64,000 nucleotides of DNA from Streptomyces agglomeratus (GCF_001746415.1 NZ_MEHJ01000001.1:7446501-7510500), one strand, 5' to 3'; shown: positions 47,201 to 57,043, numbered from the stretch's first letter. The notes: generated by a model not told the origin, from the sequence alone. Made by a program: numbers and translations.

Positions 47201-50200
47201 GCCGGTGCCACCACCTGATGGGGCTCGCCGTCCGCGACGGCGATGCGGGTCCGCAGCGGCTCGTGACGCTCCGCCAGGTCGTTGAACGCGTCCCGCAGCG
47301 CGGCCACGTCCAACGGGCCGTCGAGGCGGACAGCCATCGGTACGTTGTAGGCGGTCCCGCCGGCTTCGAGCCCGTTCACCAGCCACAACCGCTGCTGGGC
47401 GAAGGACAGCGGCAGCCGTTCCGGGCGCCGGTCCGGGGCCGTCGGCGACGCCAGCGCGGCCCGCCGCCCGGTGAGCTCCGCGAGATGCGCGGCCAGCCGG
47501 GCCGGGGTCGAGTACCGGAACACCTCACGCAGGCTCAGCCGAGTGTCCAGCGCCGAGGCGAGACGGTTCGCGAGCCGGGCGGCGAGCAGCGAATGCCCGC
47601 CCAGCTCGAAGAAGTCGGCGTCCGGGGACGGCGGCCCGTCGACGCCCAGGACCTCGGCGAACAGGGCGCAGACGATCTCCTCCAGCGCGGTGCGGGGCGC
47701 CCGCCCCCGGTCCGTCGCGGCCGACGCGGTGGGCTCCGGCAGGGCGCGCTTGTCGATCTTTCCGTTGGGGGTGAGCGGCAGCCGGTCGAGCAGGACGACG
47801 AACGCGGGCACCATGTGGTCCGGCAGCCGCTCCCGCAGCCAGGCCCGGACCACGGCGGGCTCCGGTGCGCGCCCGTCGGGGACAGCCGTCACGTACGCGG
47901 TCAGCCGCCCGTTCCCGTACATCACGGTGGCTTGTGCGAGGTGGGGTGGGTGGTGAGGAGGGTTTCGATTTCGGTGGGTTCGATGCGGAAGCCGCGGATT
48001 TTGATCTGGGTGTCGGTGCGGCCGGTGTAGTGGAGGTTTCCGTGGGTGTCGTAGTGGGCTTGGTCGCCGGTGCGGTAGAGGCGGGTGCCGGGGGGTCCGT
48101 AGGGGTGGGGGATGAAGCGGGTGGCGGTGGTGGTGGGTTGGGTGAGGTAGCCGTGGGCGATTCCGTGTCCGGCGAGGTAGAGCTCGCCTGTGGTGCCGGG
48201 GGTACGGGGCGCAGGTGGTCGTCGAGTACGTACGCGTACTTGTTGGCCAGCGGACTGCCGATCGACACGGTCGGCGGTACTTCGCCCGTGCCGCGCGGGA
48301 CGGTGTGGGTGGTGGTGAAGCCCATGGACTCGGCGGGTCCGTAGCCGTTCACCACGGTGATATGCGGCCAGGTCTCCTGGAGGGTCCGGATGTGGGTGGG
48401 GGAGGCGGGTTCGCCGCCGGTGTGGACGGTGTGGGTGGTGGTGAAGGTGTCGGGGTGTTCGTCGGTGAGGTAGTTGAAGAGGCTGGAGGAGAGTTGGAGC
48501 ATTGTGACGTGGTGTTGTTGGGCGAGGTCGGCGATGAGTGCGGGTTCGGGTCGTTGGCCGGGTTGCAGGACGGTGGTGCCGCCGTGGAGGAGTGCGCCCC
48601 AGAATTCGAGGCTGAAGGCGTCCCAGGAGACGGGGGAGCACTGGAGGAAGACTTCGCCGGGTCCGAAGGCGCAGTGGGTCTGCGCGGTGAGGGTGGAGGC
48701 GAGGTTGCGGTGGGAGGAGAGGATGCCCTTGGGGCGTCCGGTCGAGCCCGACGTGAACATCACACACGCCGGATCGTCCGCCGTCAGTACCACGCCCAGC
48801 CGGGTCCCCGGCCGCGCGGCGATCGCCGTCCCCTCCGCGTCGATCCGTACGGCCGGCCAGGAGCCCGGCACTCGGTGTGCGTGCCCGGCCGAGGTGACGA
48901 GGGCCGCGATGCCGGCGTCGGCGGCGGTGCTGGTGAGTCGCTCGTCGGGGAACTCCGGGTCGAGCAGGGCGTACCCGGCGCCGCACTTGAGGACTGCGAG
49001 AATGGTGACGGCGAGTTCCGTCGACCGGTCCAGGAGGACGCCCGCGAGATCGCCGCGCCCCAGTCCGGTCGTGTCCCGCAGGTGATGGGCCAGCCGGTTG
49101 GCGCGGGCGTCCAGCTCTCCGTACGAGAGCCGCTCCTGGCCGAAGATGACGGCGGTGGACTCCGGACGCAGCCGTGCCCGCTCCTCGAAACGCCCGGTCA
49201 GCGACCGGTCGTCCACCGGCACCGCAGAGCCCGCCCACTCGCCCAAAATCCGTCGCGACTCCAGCTCGTCCAGCAACTCCACACTTCGCAGAGGTAGTTC
49301 CGGGGCGCCCAGGACGCTGCCGACGAAGCGGATGAAACGGTCCTGGTGCGCGGCCACCGAGGCCGTGTCGCAGGATTGCGGCGCGGCGTCGAAGTCGATC
49401 CGCAGTCCGTCCTCCGGTCCCAGGTCGTAGACCGCGACCGCCAGGTGGTCCACCGGCCCGTTCCCCAGGTTGTGCTGGGTGGTCGGCACACCGAAGAACC
49501 GCATACCGGGCGCGAAGGCCATGATGTTCACCTGGAGGGAGGTGGGCGGCCGTGCCGCCGCACCCGGCCGGTCAGGGCCTAGCTCCGTCGGCCGGTCAGG
49601 GCCCGGCTCCGTGCCGCGGCACATCTCCTCGAACCGGGTCCGCTGCCGGCGCAGCCCCTGCCGGGCCTCCTGCACCACTGACTTCAGCAGTACGGCCAGC
49701 GTGGTGTCCGCCGGGACCGGAAGTCGCAGCGGAATGATGTTGGACATCATGCCCGGGGTACGACGGGCCAGTTCCGTGGTCCGCGCGGTCACCGGCAGCG
49801 CCAGGGTCAACTCGTCGGCGTCGCTCCCGGAGGCTCGCCGCACGTACGCCGCGACCAGCGCGATCACCATCATCGTCCACGGCGCCCGGTGCGCTCGGGC
49901 GGTTTCCCGCAGCAGCTGCGCGTACTCCGTGGGCAGCGTCACCGTGCGCCGGACGAACGGCAGGGACTCCGACGGAACGGGCGCGGAGCGGCCGTTGCCG
50001 ATCTGGGGGGAGGGCGGCAGGTCCGCCAGCCGCTCCGTCCAGTACGCCCGGTCCGCGACCGCGTCGCCCGAGGCCCGGTAGGCCGCGTCCTGTGCGAGCA
50101 GTTCCGTGAGCGACCCGAAAGGACTCGGGCTCCACGGCTCCCCGGCCTCGGCGTGTGCGTACAGCTCGACCAGGCGGGCGTCGAGCAAAGCCAGCCCCGC

Positions 50201-50641
50201 CCCGTCGATCACCAGGTGGTGGAAGCCGTGGAAGTAGAACCACAGCTCCTCACCGGCCTTCACCAGCGCGTGCCGCGTCAGCCAGTCCGAAGCCAGGTCG
50301 AAGGGCCGGGCGAGCTCGGCCGCCATCCAGTCCCGCGCCGCGGCGGCCGGGTCCTCGGCGCCGCTCAGGTCCACTTCGGTCAGCTCCTGGTCGCCGGGCT
50401 CGGCGTGCAGCTCCTGCCAGGGGCCGTCCTCGTCGGAGCCGATGCCCCGGATCCGCATGGCGTCGGTCTCGACGGCGAGTTGCCGGAACGCGGCCCGCAC
50501 CAGCTGCGGATCGACCGGACCGCGCAGCTCCCGGTACTCGCCGACGTTGTAGCGGCGGCCGGAGGGGTCCAGCGCGTGGGCCAGCCAGATGTCGCGCTGG
50601 GCCGCCGACAGCGGCAGCCGTACAGACGCCTTGGGGGACAT
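44219..50641 (-). CDS. NRPS: C-A-PCP-C-A-PCP, interrupted by three 1-nt frameshifts
   Basis: About 2140 codons if repaired. Order: starter-type C ([29 protein letters not shown], EntF-like), A1, PCP1 (DADFFELGGHS), C2 (HHIATDGQS), A2, PCP2 (DNFFDLGGHS). The ATG at 50641 follows GAGGAG. The frame breaks at 48198-48202 (G5 where the paralogous copy has G6), 47943-47946 (G4 versus G5) and 45438-45440 (C3 versus C4). Adding one base at each site restores a continuous protein. The frames are 50641-48203, 48202-47944, 47943-45440 and 45440-44219. A1 and A2 give the same pocket residues (my reading D-A-L-S-H-G-G-G-F-K). The breaks may be sequencing errors in near-identical repeats, or real inactivation. 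Confidence 0.85.
44771..45600 (-). repeat. A2-domain core, near-identical to the A1 core at 47929-48760
   Basis: Blocks 44771-45105 and 45250-45600 match 47929-48262 and 48410-48760 almost base for base. They cover A3 to A8, including the substrate pocket. Codons here end overwhelmingly in C (CTC, ACC, CAC, CCC), whereas the flanks mix C and G (CTG, GCG, ACG), so the block looks imported. Confidence 0.8.
47929..48760 (-). repeat. A1-domain core, near-identical to the A2 core at 44771-45600
   Basis: This is the partner copy of the A2 block, about 3.16 kb away. It has the same C-ending codon bias. It contains the two G-run deletions of the frameshifted NRPS. A third, weaker stretch of identity lies at 48905-49250 versus 45745-46085 (A1-A2 motif region). 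Confidence 0.8.
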
Positions 50642-50900
50642 GCGGGGGCTCCTCGGAGACGGGATCGGTGCAGGACGGAATCGGGCGCGCGGGCCGGCGC
50701 GGCGGGCGGGGGCGAGGTTCGGCGTGCGGTACGCGGGCTTCGGATCGGGCATCGCGGTGGTGCTGATCGCCGGGAGTGCGGGGCGGGCGTCGGGCGGCCG
50801 GGTCGGGGCCGGCCGGAGGTGCCCGGCCCTTCGGCGTACGCCCATCCAATCCGTGCGGCCCGGTTGCGGGCGGCAGTTGTTCCGGCGCTCCAGGAGCAGT

Positions 50901-52295
50901 TCAGACGGCGGCAGTTGCCTGCGGCGCGCACACTGCCGCACCGGGCACCAGCGCCCGTACGAGCGCGGGCACCCGGAAGTGGGAGGCGCCCTCCTCGTGA
51001 GCGGCGCGCACCAGTCCCGACAGGAGCAGCTCGCGTAGCAGGCGCCCGCACTCCGGCAGGCTGCGGCCGGTCAGTGCCGTCAGCGCGGGCAGCTGGAAGC
51101 TGTCTTCGAGCGCGCCCGCGCCCGCGCTCTCGCCTCCGCCCGGCGCGGCGCACAGGGCGGTCAGCAGGGTGCGCGGCCCGGCGGGCAGGCGGCCGATACG
51201 GTTCCGCAGCGATTCACGCAGGCAGTCGGCCCGGCCGCCGAGGTGGTCCAGGAACGCCGTCGGGTCGGCCTCCAGGGTGTCGCACAGCGCCGCCAGGTCG
51301 GACACGACCAGCCAGGACGCGGCGGCGGACAGCGCTCCCGGGTGCCCGTCCAGGAGACGGCAGATCCGCACCGCTCGCTCCCTGTCGGCACCGGCGGCGG
51401 CCGGCTCCGGACGGACGCGCCGCACCTGGTCGAGGAACATCCGGACCGCGGGTTCCCCCTCGGCCCCCGGGTCGGCCGGGCGGCCTGACAGGTCCGAGCC
51501 ATTGCCGTCTGCGGCCGGGACCGGCAGCGGGCACAGCAGGAACAGCCGTTCACCGGGCGCCTGCCACGGCTCGTCGGACGTCACCAGCAGGCGCAGCCCC
51601 GGCACGTCGTGCAGGAGACGGGTCAGCCGGTCGAAGCGGGGCGCTCCGGCCGGAGCGCCGTCGAGCACCAGCAGGACCGGTCCCTCGCCCAGGAGTCCAC
51701 CCGCCGGCTCCGTGTTCTCGGGGCCGGGTTCATCGCCGTACAGCCCGGCCACCAGCCGGTCGGTGAGCTCCGTCCAGATCCCCGGCCCCGTCGGCAGGTA
51801 CTCGCGGGCCGCACCGGGGAAGGCGTGCCACAGGACGGGCATGCCGCCGCCGTGCAGCGTCGCCGCCACCGCCAGCGCGACCCGGGTCTTGCCGACGCCC
51901 GGCAGCCCCACCACATGGGTCAGTCGCTCCTCGCCGTCCGGCGAGAGCTCCCGTACCAGGGTGCCGGTCTCCGTGTTCCGGCCCAGCAGCGGCTGCGGGG
52001 CGTCCGGCGGCGCGGGCGGCCCGGCCGTTACGCCCAGGGCCCGGCCCAGCTGCGCTGCGTCCTCCAGCGCGGCCCGGGCCCGCGGCCCCAGCCGCAGCGC
52101 GTCCGCCATCAGCCGCACGGTGTCCGTGCGGGGCCGTCTCGCCCGGCCGTGCTCCAGGTCGCGTATCGCCCGCACGCTGATGGTCGACAGGTCGGCGAGT
52201 TCCCGCTGGGTGAGTCCGATGCGCAGCCGGTGGGCCCGTATCAGGGCGCCGACCTGCGTGTCCTGGGCGGGACCGGCTGTGACGGTGAGGTTCAT
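50901..52295 (-). CDS. XRE-family HTH regulator with NB-ARC-type ATPase domain
   Basis: A 464-aa cluster-linked regulator. Residues about 15-75 are a Cro/C1-type HTH (LIRAHRLRIGLTQRELADLS, then RAIRDLEHGRARRPR). Residues about 105-400 are a STAND ATPase with Walker A GLPGVGKTR and an LLVLDG Walker B-like strand, followed by a helical C-terminal region. The TPR repeats of larger relatives are absent. GGAG precedes the ATG at 52295. It is 259 bp upstream of the first NRPS gene on the same strand, so it probably controls that operon in response to an unknown ligand. Confidence 0.85.
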   Translation of the reverse strand: MNLTVTAGPAQDTQVGALIRAHRLRIGLTQRELADLSTISVRAIRDLEHGRARRPRTDTVRLMADALRLGPRARAALEDAAQLGRALGVTAGPPAPPDAPQPLLGRNTETGTLVRELSPDGEERLTHVVGLPGVGKTRVALAVAATLHGGGMPVLWHAFPGAAREYLPTGPGIWTELTDRLVAGLYGDEPGPENTEPAGGLLGEGPVLLVLDGAPAGAPRFDRLTRLLHDVPGLRLLVTSDEPWQAPGERLFLLCPLPVPAADGNGSDLSGRPADPGAEGEPAVRMFLDQVRRVRPEPAAAGADRERAVRICRLLDGHPGALSAAASWLVVSDLAALCDTLEADPTAFLDHLGGRADCLRESLRNRIGRLPAGPRTLLTALCAAPGGGESAGAGALEDSFQLPALTALTGRSLPECGRLLRELLLSGLVRAAHEEGASHFRVPALVRALVPGAAVCAPQATAAV

Positions 52296-53053
52296 GCGTG
52301 CTCCGGGGGGTGGTGAGGAGGGACACGTCCCATCCTCGGCAGCCCGCTATCGCGTCACCATCGCCCGGCCGCCCACCGCGACGCCGCGCGGGACGGCGGG
52401 CGGCTGCCCCGCTATCACGGCTGTCGGACGAGCCTCACGCCCGTTTGATCACTGCGACTCCGGCCCGTCCGCCCAGGGTGCCTTGGTCTGTTGACAGTGG
52501 TGCGGATGTGACGGCTGTTGTCCATGGGGTTGCAGGTCGGCTTGTTGTGAGGCTGTGCGCCGGCTTACGCAGCGGGGCCGGGTCCGGTTCGCGAGCCCTG
52601 CCCCCGACCGCCGCGTGGTGATGGCGGGCCGCGCTTCGTCCGCTATCACGGCCTCGGCTCTTCGCGGACCTGCGAGAACCGAGGTACGCCGGCCGTACGG
52701 CCCGGACGCACCAGGGACCGCGCAGCCACAGCCGGATCGCACCGCGAAAACGTCGAACGCCCAGGTCGGAGCCGCTCGCTGGGAGCCGGTCGCGTGCACG
52801 GCAAGAGGCCGGCCCCGCGTGGGGCGAGGAGTACGGGAGCGCCTGCGGCGGCCCGGCGAGAGCGGAGCCGTGCCGTCCATTCGGTACCCCGCGTCCCGTC
52901 GTCCTTCGCCCCGCGGATTCCCGCCCGCGTCGTGATAACTGCGTGATAGGAGCAGGGCCGGTTCGGGGATTCCCGCCGTTCCTAGCGTGGTGACCACGAA
53001 GAAGGAGACGCCCCCGCAACCCGGTGGGGACGCCCCGACCGAAGGGAAATCCC
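52296..53053. promoter_or_regulatory. Intergenic control region with repeated CTATCACG/CGTGATAG motifs
   Basis: About 760 bases between divergent genes with no credible gene. The 12-mer CGCTATCACGGC occurs exactly at 52410-52421 and 52641-52652. CGCTATCGCG lies at 52345-52354. CGTGATAA and CGTGATAG (reverse complement of the motif) lie at 52931-52938 and 52942-52949, giving GTGATAR heptamers 11 bp apart. TAGCGT near 52985 is a plausible -10 box for the exported-peptide gene. The motif may be the binding site of one of the two flanking regulators. Confidence 0.5.
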
Positions 53054-53245
53054 ATGGCCATCGCCCACGCCCTCCGCGCCGCAGTCGTCACCGTCGCCCT
53101 GGCCGGCGCCGCTCTGCTCGGTACTCAGGCGGCCCTGGCCGACGACGCCGCTCCGGCGGGCGGGGTGACCGGTACCTCCTCCCCGCAGGAGGCGACCCCG
53201 ACCCCGGCCCCGAGCCCCACCAGCGACAACAACCCCTGGGACTGA
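53054..53245 (+). CDS. Small exported peptide (63 aa)
   Basis: A Sec signal peptide (MAIAHALRAAVVTVALAGAA ... ALAD) is followed by a mature part of about 34 residues rich in Pro, Ser and Thr, ending SPTSDNNPWD. GAAGGGAAA precedes the ATG at 53054. It sits alone between two pathway regulators and is convergent with the SARP gene. It could be a secreted signalling peptide sensed by the XRE/NB-ARC or SARP regulator, or a small surface-associated peptide. No family is recognised. Confidence 0.65.
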   Translation: MAIAHALRAAVVTVALAGAALLGTQAALADDAAPAGGVTGTSSPQEATPTPAPSPTSDNNPWD

Positions 53246-53402
53246 CGCCGCCGAACCGGCCGCTCCGACCCGTACCGGCCGCGCACGGGAGAACCCGGGG
53301 CCGCGCCTACCAGCGCACAGCTCCGGGCCCGGCCTCCGCGATCCGTCCCCCGCACCTCTCGCAGCACCTCGCCCCCGGCCCCGTGCCTTCCGCCGAGCCG
53401 CT

Positions 53403-56400
53403 TCAGCCGCCTGCCAGCAACTGCTGCGCCTCCGCGAGTTCCGGCGCCATCCGCCGGTCCCGGAACGCCTGTACCGCACTGTGCAGCAGCTCCTGCGAAC
53501 GGTCGCGGTCACCCGGACCGTTGTCCGACGTGAGCAGTCGCGCCAGGTCGAGCCGCACCATGGACGCCCCGCCCTGGTCCATGATCTGCTCCCGGATGCT
53601 CAGTGCCCGGTCCAGACACTCGCGGGCCGCGGCGACATGGCCCATCCCCGCGTGCGCCAGCCCCAGATCGCGCAGCAGATGTCCCTCACCGATCACGTCC
53701 CCGCTGTCCCGGCACAACTCCAGAACCTCGGTGAACGTCGCAACGGCACGGGTCATCTCGCCCTGCCGCTGCTGCAACTGTCCGGCCCTGCGCAGAGTAC
53801 GGGCCTGGCCACCCGTGTACCTGACCGACCGGTAGATGCCCAGGGCCTCGTCCAGCCTGCTCTGCGCGGCGGCGCTCTGGCCCCGCAGCATCCAGATCTG
53901 CGCACTCTGGGTCAGCACGATCGCCCGGCCCACCACGTCACCGGCCAGGTCGAAGTCCCGCAGGGCCCGGTCGTACAGCTCCAGAGCCTGGTGCTCATTG
54001 CCGCGGAAACGTTCCAGCAGCGCCAGGTCGCGGTGGCACAGAGCGAGCCCCTGCCGGTCCTCGATCTCGGTGAACAGCCCCAGCGCCGTGGACAGCGCCG
54101 CCCGTGCCTCCTCGTGCTGACTGCGGCTCAGGTACAGCGATCCCAGCGAGGCCAGTACGGCGGCACTGCCCCGCTTGTTCCCGGCGGACCGCGCGGCGCC
54201 CAGCGCCACCTGGTGCGTACGCTCCCAGTGGTCGAGATAGCCACGCGTCTCGAACAGCGTGACCAGCGTGGTCGTCAGGTCCCAGCACACCTCGTCGAGC
54301 TGTTCGGCGGCCGCGTGCTCCACCGCCTGCACCAGGTTGGCGTGCTCGCTGTCCAGCCACTCCAGGGGGTCGGCGAGCAGCTCGTCCACGTGCGCCGCCG
54401 GCGGCAGCCAGCGCGGGGCCGTCCCGTGCAGCACGGTGAAGTCCCCGCCGTAGATCCGCCGGTGGGCCACCTCTGCCAGCGCCATCCAGCCGCCCATCAT
54501 CCGCCGCAGGGCCGCCGACTGGGTCGCCGGATCGTCGTGCGCGGCCAGCTGCTCCCGTGCGAACACCCGGATGATCTCGTGGAAGCGGTACCGGAACCCG
54601 CCGGTCGACTCCATGCCGACCACGTCCAGCATCTGTACGTCGACGAGCGGTTCCAGCAGATCCGACGGAAAGGGGCGCCGGTCGTCGAGCAGTGCCCCGG
54701 CCAGCCAGCCGGGCAGACTCGGACCCCGGGCCAGGCTGAGCAGCCGCAACAGCCGCTGGTCGCCGGGGCACAGCCCGTCGTGGGTCAGGGACAGGCTCGC
54801 CCGCATCGTCATCTCGCCGTGGGTGAGCTCGTCCAGCCGGTGCCGCTCGTTGGCGAGACGGTGCACCATCGAGGCCAGGGTCCAGTGCGGCCGGGCCGCC
54901 AGCCGGGCCGCGATGATCCGCAGGGCGAGGGGCAGCCCGCCGACGGTCCGGATCAGCGCCTGTGCCGAGACCCGCTCGCCCGCCACCCGCTCCTCGCCGA
55001 TTACGCGGACCAGGAGCTCCATGGCCTCCTCCGTGCCGAGTACGTCGAGCTCCACCCGGTGCGCTCCGGGCAGCCCGGTCATCCGCACCCGGCTGGTGAC
55101 GAGCACCGCGCAGCTTCCGGCTCCCGGCAGCAGCGGGCGTACCTGGCTCTCGGACGCCGCGTCGTCCAGTACCACCAGCACCCGCCGGGACCCGAGCAGC
55201 GTCCGGTACATCTCCGCCCGCTCGTCCAGGGAGTCCGGGATGACGGGGCCGGGGATGCCGAGGGCGCGCAGGAACCGGCCGAGGACCTCGCCCGCCGTCG
55301 CCGGAGCCCCGCTGGTGCCGCGCAGGTCGCAGTAGAGCTGTCCGTCGGTGAAGTGCCTCTCACCGGCCCGGTGCGCAATGTGTGTGGCCAGGGTGGACTT
55401 GCCGGTGCCCGGTTTGCCGACGATGACGACGAGTCCCACGGCGCGGCGCTCGCCGGTGCCCAGCAAGGTCTTCTCGATGACCGATATCCGCGTCTCGTGA
55501 CCGACGAAGTCGGCCGTGTCGGCGGGTAATTGCCGGGGTACTTCGGCGGGTAACGCGGGCGCGTGGGCACCGGCCGGCCCTCCGCCGGCGGCCCGACCGC
55601 CCGGCTCCGGTAGGCCGGCCGGCCGGCCCGGTCGCGGATCGTCGGCCCCGGCACCCTCCGCGGTATCTCTGACCGGTGCCGTGACCGGACCGCCCCGGCC
55701 CGCCTGCGCACCCGCCCTCGTGCCGGACTCCCCACCCGCACCCGCGGGCCCTCCGCCAGAACCCGCGCCGAACTCCCCACCGGTGGCCGCGAGCTCCCCA
55801 CCGGTGGCCGCCCCGTGGGACTCACCCGACCCGGACCCGAAGGCCGCGCCGGGCCCCTCCGGAGCCGAAGACGCGGAACCCGCGAGGACGCGCCCAGCGG
55901 CATCCGCCCCACCGGCCGCCCCCGGAGCCCGGTGGCGCGGCTCGCTTCCGGCGGCGCCCGCCGCCACCCCGGCCCCAGAGGTCGCGGCCGGGGGCGGCCG
56001 GTCGCCCGCGCCCGGTTCACCGAGCCGGGGCGGCGGAACGTTCCCGGCGAGGATCGCCGACTCCAGCTGCCGCAGCTCCCCGCCGGGCTCCAGACCCAGC
56101 TCCTCCACCAGCAGATGCCGGCCGACCCGGTAGACGTCCAGCGCCTCGACCTGCCGTCCCGAGCGGTACAGCGCCAGCATCAGGCGGCCGCGCAGCCGTT
56201 CCCGCAGCGGATGCTCGTGCACCAGCAACTGGATCTCCCCGACCAGCTGGTGGTGCCGGCCCAGCTCCAGTTCCAGGTCGATCCGGGTCTCGGCGGCCGT
56301 CAGCCGCTCCTCGTCCAGCTGGCGCGCCTTGCTGCGCAGGGTCTCACTGGAGAGGCCGCTCAGGCAGTCCCCCTGCCACAGCCCGTCCGCCGCCCGCAGC

Positions 56401-56819
56401 AGTTCGACCGCCTCCGCCGCCCCGCCGGGCTGCTTGCGGAGCAGCCGCGCGTCGGCGATCCGCCGGCTGAACAGCGCCGCGTCCACCGAGCCGTCCTCCG
56501 TCCTGAGGACGTAACCGGGCGGCCGGGTGGTGATGGCCGCGGAAACGGTCTCCTTGCCGAACAGCTTCCGCAGCCGGGACACGCAGATCTGCACCTGGGT
56601 CCTGGCGGTGTCCGGCGGCTCGTCCTCCCAGATCAGATCCACCAAGTAGTCGGTGCTCACGACCCGGTTCGCCTCCAGCAGGAGCGCGGCCAGAATCACC
56701 TCCTGGCGCCCGGGCGGAATGCGCACCTGCCCGTGCGGGCCGTGCACATGGAGCGGACCGAGGATGCGGAAAACCACGGTGTCAGGGGCATGAGGGCCCC
56801 CGCCGGGCGATACGTTCAC
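53403..56819 (-). CDS. AfsR-type SARP transcriptional activator with NB-ARC and TPR domains
   Basis: A 1138-aa large SARP. Residues about 15-100 form the OmpR-like winged helix (FRILGPLHVHGPHGQVRIPPG; DYLVDLIWEDEPPDTARTQV). Residues about 110-260 form the BTAD domain. A disordered Gly/Ala/Pro-rich linker covers about 270-435. The NB-ARC ATPase begins around GKPGTGKSTLATHI and carries VLVVLDDAA, and the C-terminal third has TPR-like repeats (SRSQHEEARAALSTALGLF; EHQALELYDRALRDF). SARPs bind direct repeats near -35 and activate antibiotic genes. The GTG at 56819 follows GGGAGA. Probably the top-level activator of the NRPS block. Confidence 0.92.
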   Translation of the reverse strand: MNVSPGGGPHAPDTVVFRILGPLHVHGPHGQVRIPPGRQEVILAALLLEANRVVSTDYLVDLIWEDEPPDTARTQVQICVSRLRKLFGKETVSAAITTRPPGYVLRTEDGSVDAALFSRRIADARLLRKQPGGAAEAVELLRAADGLWQGDCLSGLSSETLRSKARQLDEERLTAAETRIDLELELGRHHQLVGEIQLLVHEHPLRERLRGRLMLALYRSGRQVEALDVYRVGRHLLVEELGLEPGGELRQLESAILAGNVPPPRLGEPGAGDRPPPAATSGAGVAAGAAGSEPRHRAPGAAGGADAAGRVLAGSASSAPEGPGAAFGSGSGESHGAATGGELAATGGEFGAGSGGGPAGAGGESGTRAGAQAGRGGPVTAPVRDTAEGAGADDPRPGRPAGLPEPGGRAAGGGPAGAHAPALPAEVPRQLPADTADFVGHETRISVIEKTLLGTGERRAVGLVVIVGKPGTGKSTLATHIAHRAGERHFTDGQLYCDLRGTSGAPATAGEVLGRFLRALGIPGPVIPDSLDERAEMYRTLLGSRRVLVVLDDAASESQVRPLLPGAGSCAVLVTSRVRMTGLPGAHRVELDVLGTEEAMELLVRVIGEERVAGERVSAQALIRTVGGLPLALRIIAARLAARPHWTLASMVHRLANERHRLDELTHGEMTMRASLSLTHDGLCPGDQRLLRLLSLARGPSLPGWLAGALLDDRRPFPSDLLEPLVDVQMLDVVGMESTGGFRYRFHEIIRVFAREQLAAHDDPATQSAALRRMMGGWMALAEVAHRRIYGGDFTVLHGTAPRWLPPAAHVDELLADPLEWLDSEHANLVQAVEHAAAEQLDEVCWDLTTTLVTLFETRGYLDHWERTHQVALGAARSAGNKRGSAAVLASLGSLYLSRSQHEEARAALSTALGLFTEIEDRQGLALCHRDLALLERFRGNEHQALELYDRALRDFDLAGDVVGRAIVLTQSAQIWMLRGQSAAAQSRLDEALGIYRSVRYTGGQARTLRRAGQLQQRQGEMTRAVATFTEVLELCRDSGDVIGEGHLLRDLGLAHAGMGHVAAARECLDRALSIREQIMDQGGASMVRLDLARLLTSDNGPGDRDRSQELLHSAVQAFRDRRMAPELAEAQQLLAGG

Positions 56820-56912
56820 TGTTTCTCCCAGCAAGGAACACGCCCCAAACCAACCGAATTCGCAGCAAAAATGACCTGCAAGACGCGTGTGCGGACTGTA
56901 GTTTTCCCGATC

Positions 56913-56941
56913 ATCTCCACACTTGTAAACGGTGTGGAGAT
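56913..56941. promoter_or_regulatory. Perfect 10-bp inverted repeat in the SARP / NTF2-like divergent promoter
   Basis: ATCTCCACAC and GTGTGGAGAT flank a 9-bp AT-richer spacer (TTGTAAACG). The element lies 94 bp upstream of the SARP start and about 100 bp upstream of the NTF2-like gene. It is a candidate operator acting on one or both divergent promoters. Confidence 0.5.
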
Positions 56942-57043
56942 TCCGTGGTGGTGATAGGCCCGAGATAGTGCGGGGTTGCGACGCCGGAGCACGGTGGTTT
57001 CTGCCGCCGCCGGGCCGGAGGCGGACGTACGAAAGGACTCGCC

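Noticed and set aside
52540..52620. Possible tRNA 3' remnant or attachment site (GGTTCGCGAGCCCTGCCCCCGACC-like text)
   Set aside because: The T-arm and acceptor stem do not pair properly and there is no CCA end, second copy or integrase gene nearby.
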